A stretch of DNA of 64,000 nucleotides from Thuidium tamariscinum (taxonomy: Eukaryota; Streptophyta; Bryopsida; Hypnales; Thuidiaceae): contig OX344751.2 in the NCBI GenBank assembly GCA_947034885.2, forward strand, positions 35,205,582 to 35,269,581. The letters are read 5' to 3'. Positions within the stretch are counted from its first letter, which is position 1. Each line of letters opens with the position of its first letter. Positions 61,171-64,000 of the stretch are shown here, piece after piece. The notes under the pieces are model-generated. The model saw only the letters and a list, made by a program, of their open reading frames with translations, searched no databases and was not told where the DNA came from. Position numbers and translations under genes: made by a program.

Positions 61171-61519
61171 CATAAGAGGATTTCTAGCCCCCAAGAAGAC
61201 TGTTTCAGGGGTGTTCCCAAAAACTATTCCCACTGCTGCAGACTAGCCCCCTGCTGGTCTGAATTTTTGAATTTTGAAAAAAATAAAAAATTTTAAACAT
61301 TAAAATTTTTTTGGAATGTTTAAAAAAGAAAGAAAATGATTTAAAAAAAATTCAAGAATTAAAAAAAAAATTAAATAATTAATTAAAATAATTAATTAAT
61401 TAGTGTTTTTTGATATAGCAATCGCTCGACCACATCAGCATTGCGTTCCCAGCGTTCCCAATGCATTCCCAACATTTGAAAACTTGCAGTCTTGTAAACC
61501 AACTGAAAATCCTCTTATG
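61171..61519. repeat. AT-cored inverted-repeat element, family E
   Basis: Inverted ends CATAAGAGGATTT (61171-61183) and AAATCCTCTTATG (61507-61519) surround a very AT-rich core of about 130 bp flanked by C-rich blocks. A worn relative lies at 16640-16915. No target duplication recognised. Confidence 0.45.
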
Positions 61520-61835
61520 ATATGTTCACTATATGAGCAAATCAAATGTTATTTTGCATCCCCACAAGGAAAGCCTAGTAGGAACAACATTGGCACTAGT
61601 GCAATAGATAACAATAGTGCAAGATAGACATTTATGTCTATTCAATCTGTTAAGATATTTCAATCAACACGGGGAAAATTTCTTAAATTTTATCTACATT
61701 TTTTGAACCCTCCCTAGTGCAAGATCTCATAGTTACATTGGCCAAAAAAATATTTTTACTTGATTTTTGTGAATGTAGAATAGATGGCAATTTTAAAGCA
61801 TTTTTGTTGAAAGTATAGTCAAGAAACTTTAGGGG

Positions 61836-64000
61836 CTAAGAATGAAAAGCATTAATAGTATTAAAAAATATGTTGATAGTCAAAACATCAATATTTTCTA
61901 TTCATAGTAAGCATTGAAACTATAGACAAGTATAGAGCAATTTTAAACTCTTGAACTTAAATATTTTGACTAATTAAAGTGATTCTATTTTGAAATATAT
62001 ACATAAAAAGTTCCAATTTCCTTTAGTAATCATATAATATTTTTAAGGAAAAAAAATTTTACCAAATTTTTTTGCTACAACAACAAATGGTTAATTAGTT
62101 ATATCAATTGGACCTATAACAATCAATTAGTGTCAACAACTTTTTAGTGAATATTAGAGTGAGAATGTTATCAATATTTTGAGATTTTGGTGTATATTTT
62201 GAAGTCCTCTAAATTTGAACTTTGTCATTTTTAATGTATCAATATGCGACACTTATGTGTTATAAATTATAAGTTTAAATGTGTCTAAATTTTAGCTAGA
62301 ATTGAATAATAATTATACCTCTATTGTAATTAAATATCTATAACTTATTATATTTCAAATATATTAAAAAATCATCTCCTTAGTTGAAGTAAATTTTTTG
62401 AAGTTTTCCATTTATTTATAAATCGCAAAAATCAATTATTTTTTTTCTAAGCCAAAGAGACTTTTGTGAGATGTTAAATATTCTTATCAAAGTTGTATAA
62501 AAACCAAGTTCAACATGGAAAAATATGAAAACCAAAGCTACGATGCCAAAAAAAATTCAAATAAGAAGGGTTAGGGTCCAAAGCCCTTGGAACATTTAAA
62601 GTATTGCAAAAAATGATTTAATCTTGAACATGTCACAAACAACGAGTTCAACAACAAATTATTGTTGAAGAAAGAATTGAAAGTCACAAGTTGCATAATG
62701 TACATTCCACAAGATAAAAAATTCAAACCCGATGGCAATGCCTAAGTAGTCAACAAAATTATGTCTTAGCCTCTTAAAGATGAGGAATTGTATCATCCTC
62801 ATTCTTAGTCAAAGCATCTTCTATAGGTAGGTTTCCTTTATAAAAGCACTCAACCTCTTGAAACATTTTTTACAAAATTCTTCTTTAAAAAAAATGGAAG
62901 CAACATCAAACCTACATTGATTTATGTATTTGTTAGTCTCAAGGAATTAGTCATAAATTTAAGAAATTAAAATTTAACCTATAGAGTACCCTAAAAATGT
63001 CCTCACTTAAAAGAAACTCCCCATAGTTAATATATTTGAGGAATCCAATATCACCCCCTTTGATAGATTCAACTGTGAGACGATTCTAGGGTAGGGACAC
63101 TTAGTTTAGCATCCACCTTGTAATGCAATAATCCATGAGACTTGTGATAGAGAAAATCAAAATTTTGTTGTCAATGTAGATCATAACTAACTTTGTTTGT
63201 CTTGTTTTGTTATTGAAGCATTTTGTTAATAGGTGGAGGAGTTCTAACATAGTACAAATCTTAAATGTGACCTCAAATTATTATGAATTATGCAAACATT
63301 TTTCCAAAATTTTAGAGCAGAAAAAACAATTTGTAGATGCTTCACTCTGTATTATTCTAAGATCATATTAACTTGCATCAATCTACTTCATCAATTGCAA
63401 ACTGTATAATTAGTAATTTTTTTTCTTTACTACTAAGTTGAGTAGGAAAATGAGTTGAACATTTCTCTATCTCTGTTGACGTTACTATTCTCCAGCTCTA
63501 ATTCTAAAATCCACATTATCAAAATTCCTTTATAATTTTTATGGTACACTATGCGATGGTTCCAATAACAACTCTTGAGAAAATATTCTAGTAATCATAA
63601 ACTTTAAAGGAATTGATCTAGTCAACAATTGGGTGGTTTGTTGCACTGCTGAATGTGGCCATTCCAACCTAAAATTGTGACAAACTTGATTCTCCTCACA
63701 AGTAAAAGCGTTCATGAGTTAAGTTGATTGGTTCGTACCAACCATAACCATGCCATGAAAATTCCACTTGTTCAAAGTGGAGGTGTGATGAAAACATTTT
63801 CCATATAGAGAAGTAGAATTGAGGCCTCTAGAATCAAACTTTTGCACCTCAACACTTACTCTACAAAACATTACAAATCAATGGTTTATTCAAGCACAAC
63901 AAACAACATTTCACATATTTGTCTTGATATAATTTTTTGCTTCGTACAATTATAGAATCCTAAATCCAATGTAAGACTTTGTCATTAATGTTGGCAAGAT
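61836..64000. other. AT-rich intergenic DNA to window end
   Basis: No gene, tandem array or clear inverted-repeat element was recognised. Confidence 0.45.

Larger units (their letters stand above)
59888..61835 (-). repeat. Worn family A element enlarged by nested insertions
   Basis: The right end in reverse orientation begins after TTAA at 59884-59887 (CCTCTAAAATTC, then GGCAACATAGC). The left end closes with CTTTAGGGG at 61835 followed by a mutated CTAA. The family blocks at both ends are recognisable, but the interior is expanded to 1.95 kb by at least two other inverted-repeat elements (60230-60500 and 61171-61519). No gene. Confidence 0.5.

Overview
This 64 kb window looks like nuclear DNA of a land plant. 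The evidence is a canonical plant calmodulin split by an intron inside the first EF-hand loop, a CYP94-type P450, a plant-style dCMP deaminase with ten short exons and GT-AG introns, and a membrane-anchored pectin methylesterase. Intergenic DNA is very AT-rich with long A/T runs, while exons and promoter regions are clearly richer in GC. Mostly short introns and the intronless CYP94 would suit a seed-free plant (bryophyte, lycophyte or fern grade), but the sequence alone does not settle the lineage.

Layout: 1-7.7 kb is gene-free and holds two complete copies of a non-autonomous repeat with TTAA flanks, one of them interrupted by a hAT-like insert. A calmodulin gene (+) is at 8.55-9.44 kb behind a GC-rich 5' region. 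From 10 to 17 kb is AT-rich repeat DNA with a clean CACTA-type foldback MITE at 14.4 kb. A genic region follows at 17.4-26.9 kb: a GC-rich presumed promoter, a candidate exon, an intronless CYP94-like P450 (+, 19.87-21.53 kb) and a dCMP deaminase (-, 23.08-26.63 kb). These two converge. From 27 to 39 kb is repeat-rich, with two more CACTA-like foldbacks, a three-copy 175-bp tandem repeat and a short GCGAAGCTATAG tandem array. A pectin methylesterase (-, 42.0-44.98 kb, five exons) sits in a moderately GC-rich region. From 47 to 64 kb no gene is seen, only several families of short inverted-repeat elements, some nested in each other.

The four genes do not form a pathway: calcium signalling, fatty-acid or jasmonate oxidation, pyrimidine nucleotide supply and cell-wall remodelling. 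The most distinctive content is the set of non-autonomous elements whose boundaries and target-site duplications can be read directly: two families with TTAA flanks and CCCCTAAA ends, one family with 4-bp duplications, CACTA-type foldbacks with 3-bp duplications, a hAT-like insert with an 8-bp duplication, and a pogo-like MITE. No transposase or reverse transcriptase was recognised, so all must have been mobilised from elsewhere.
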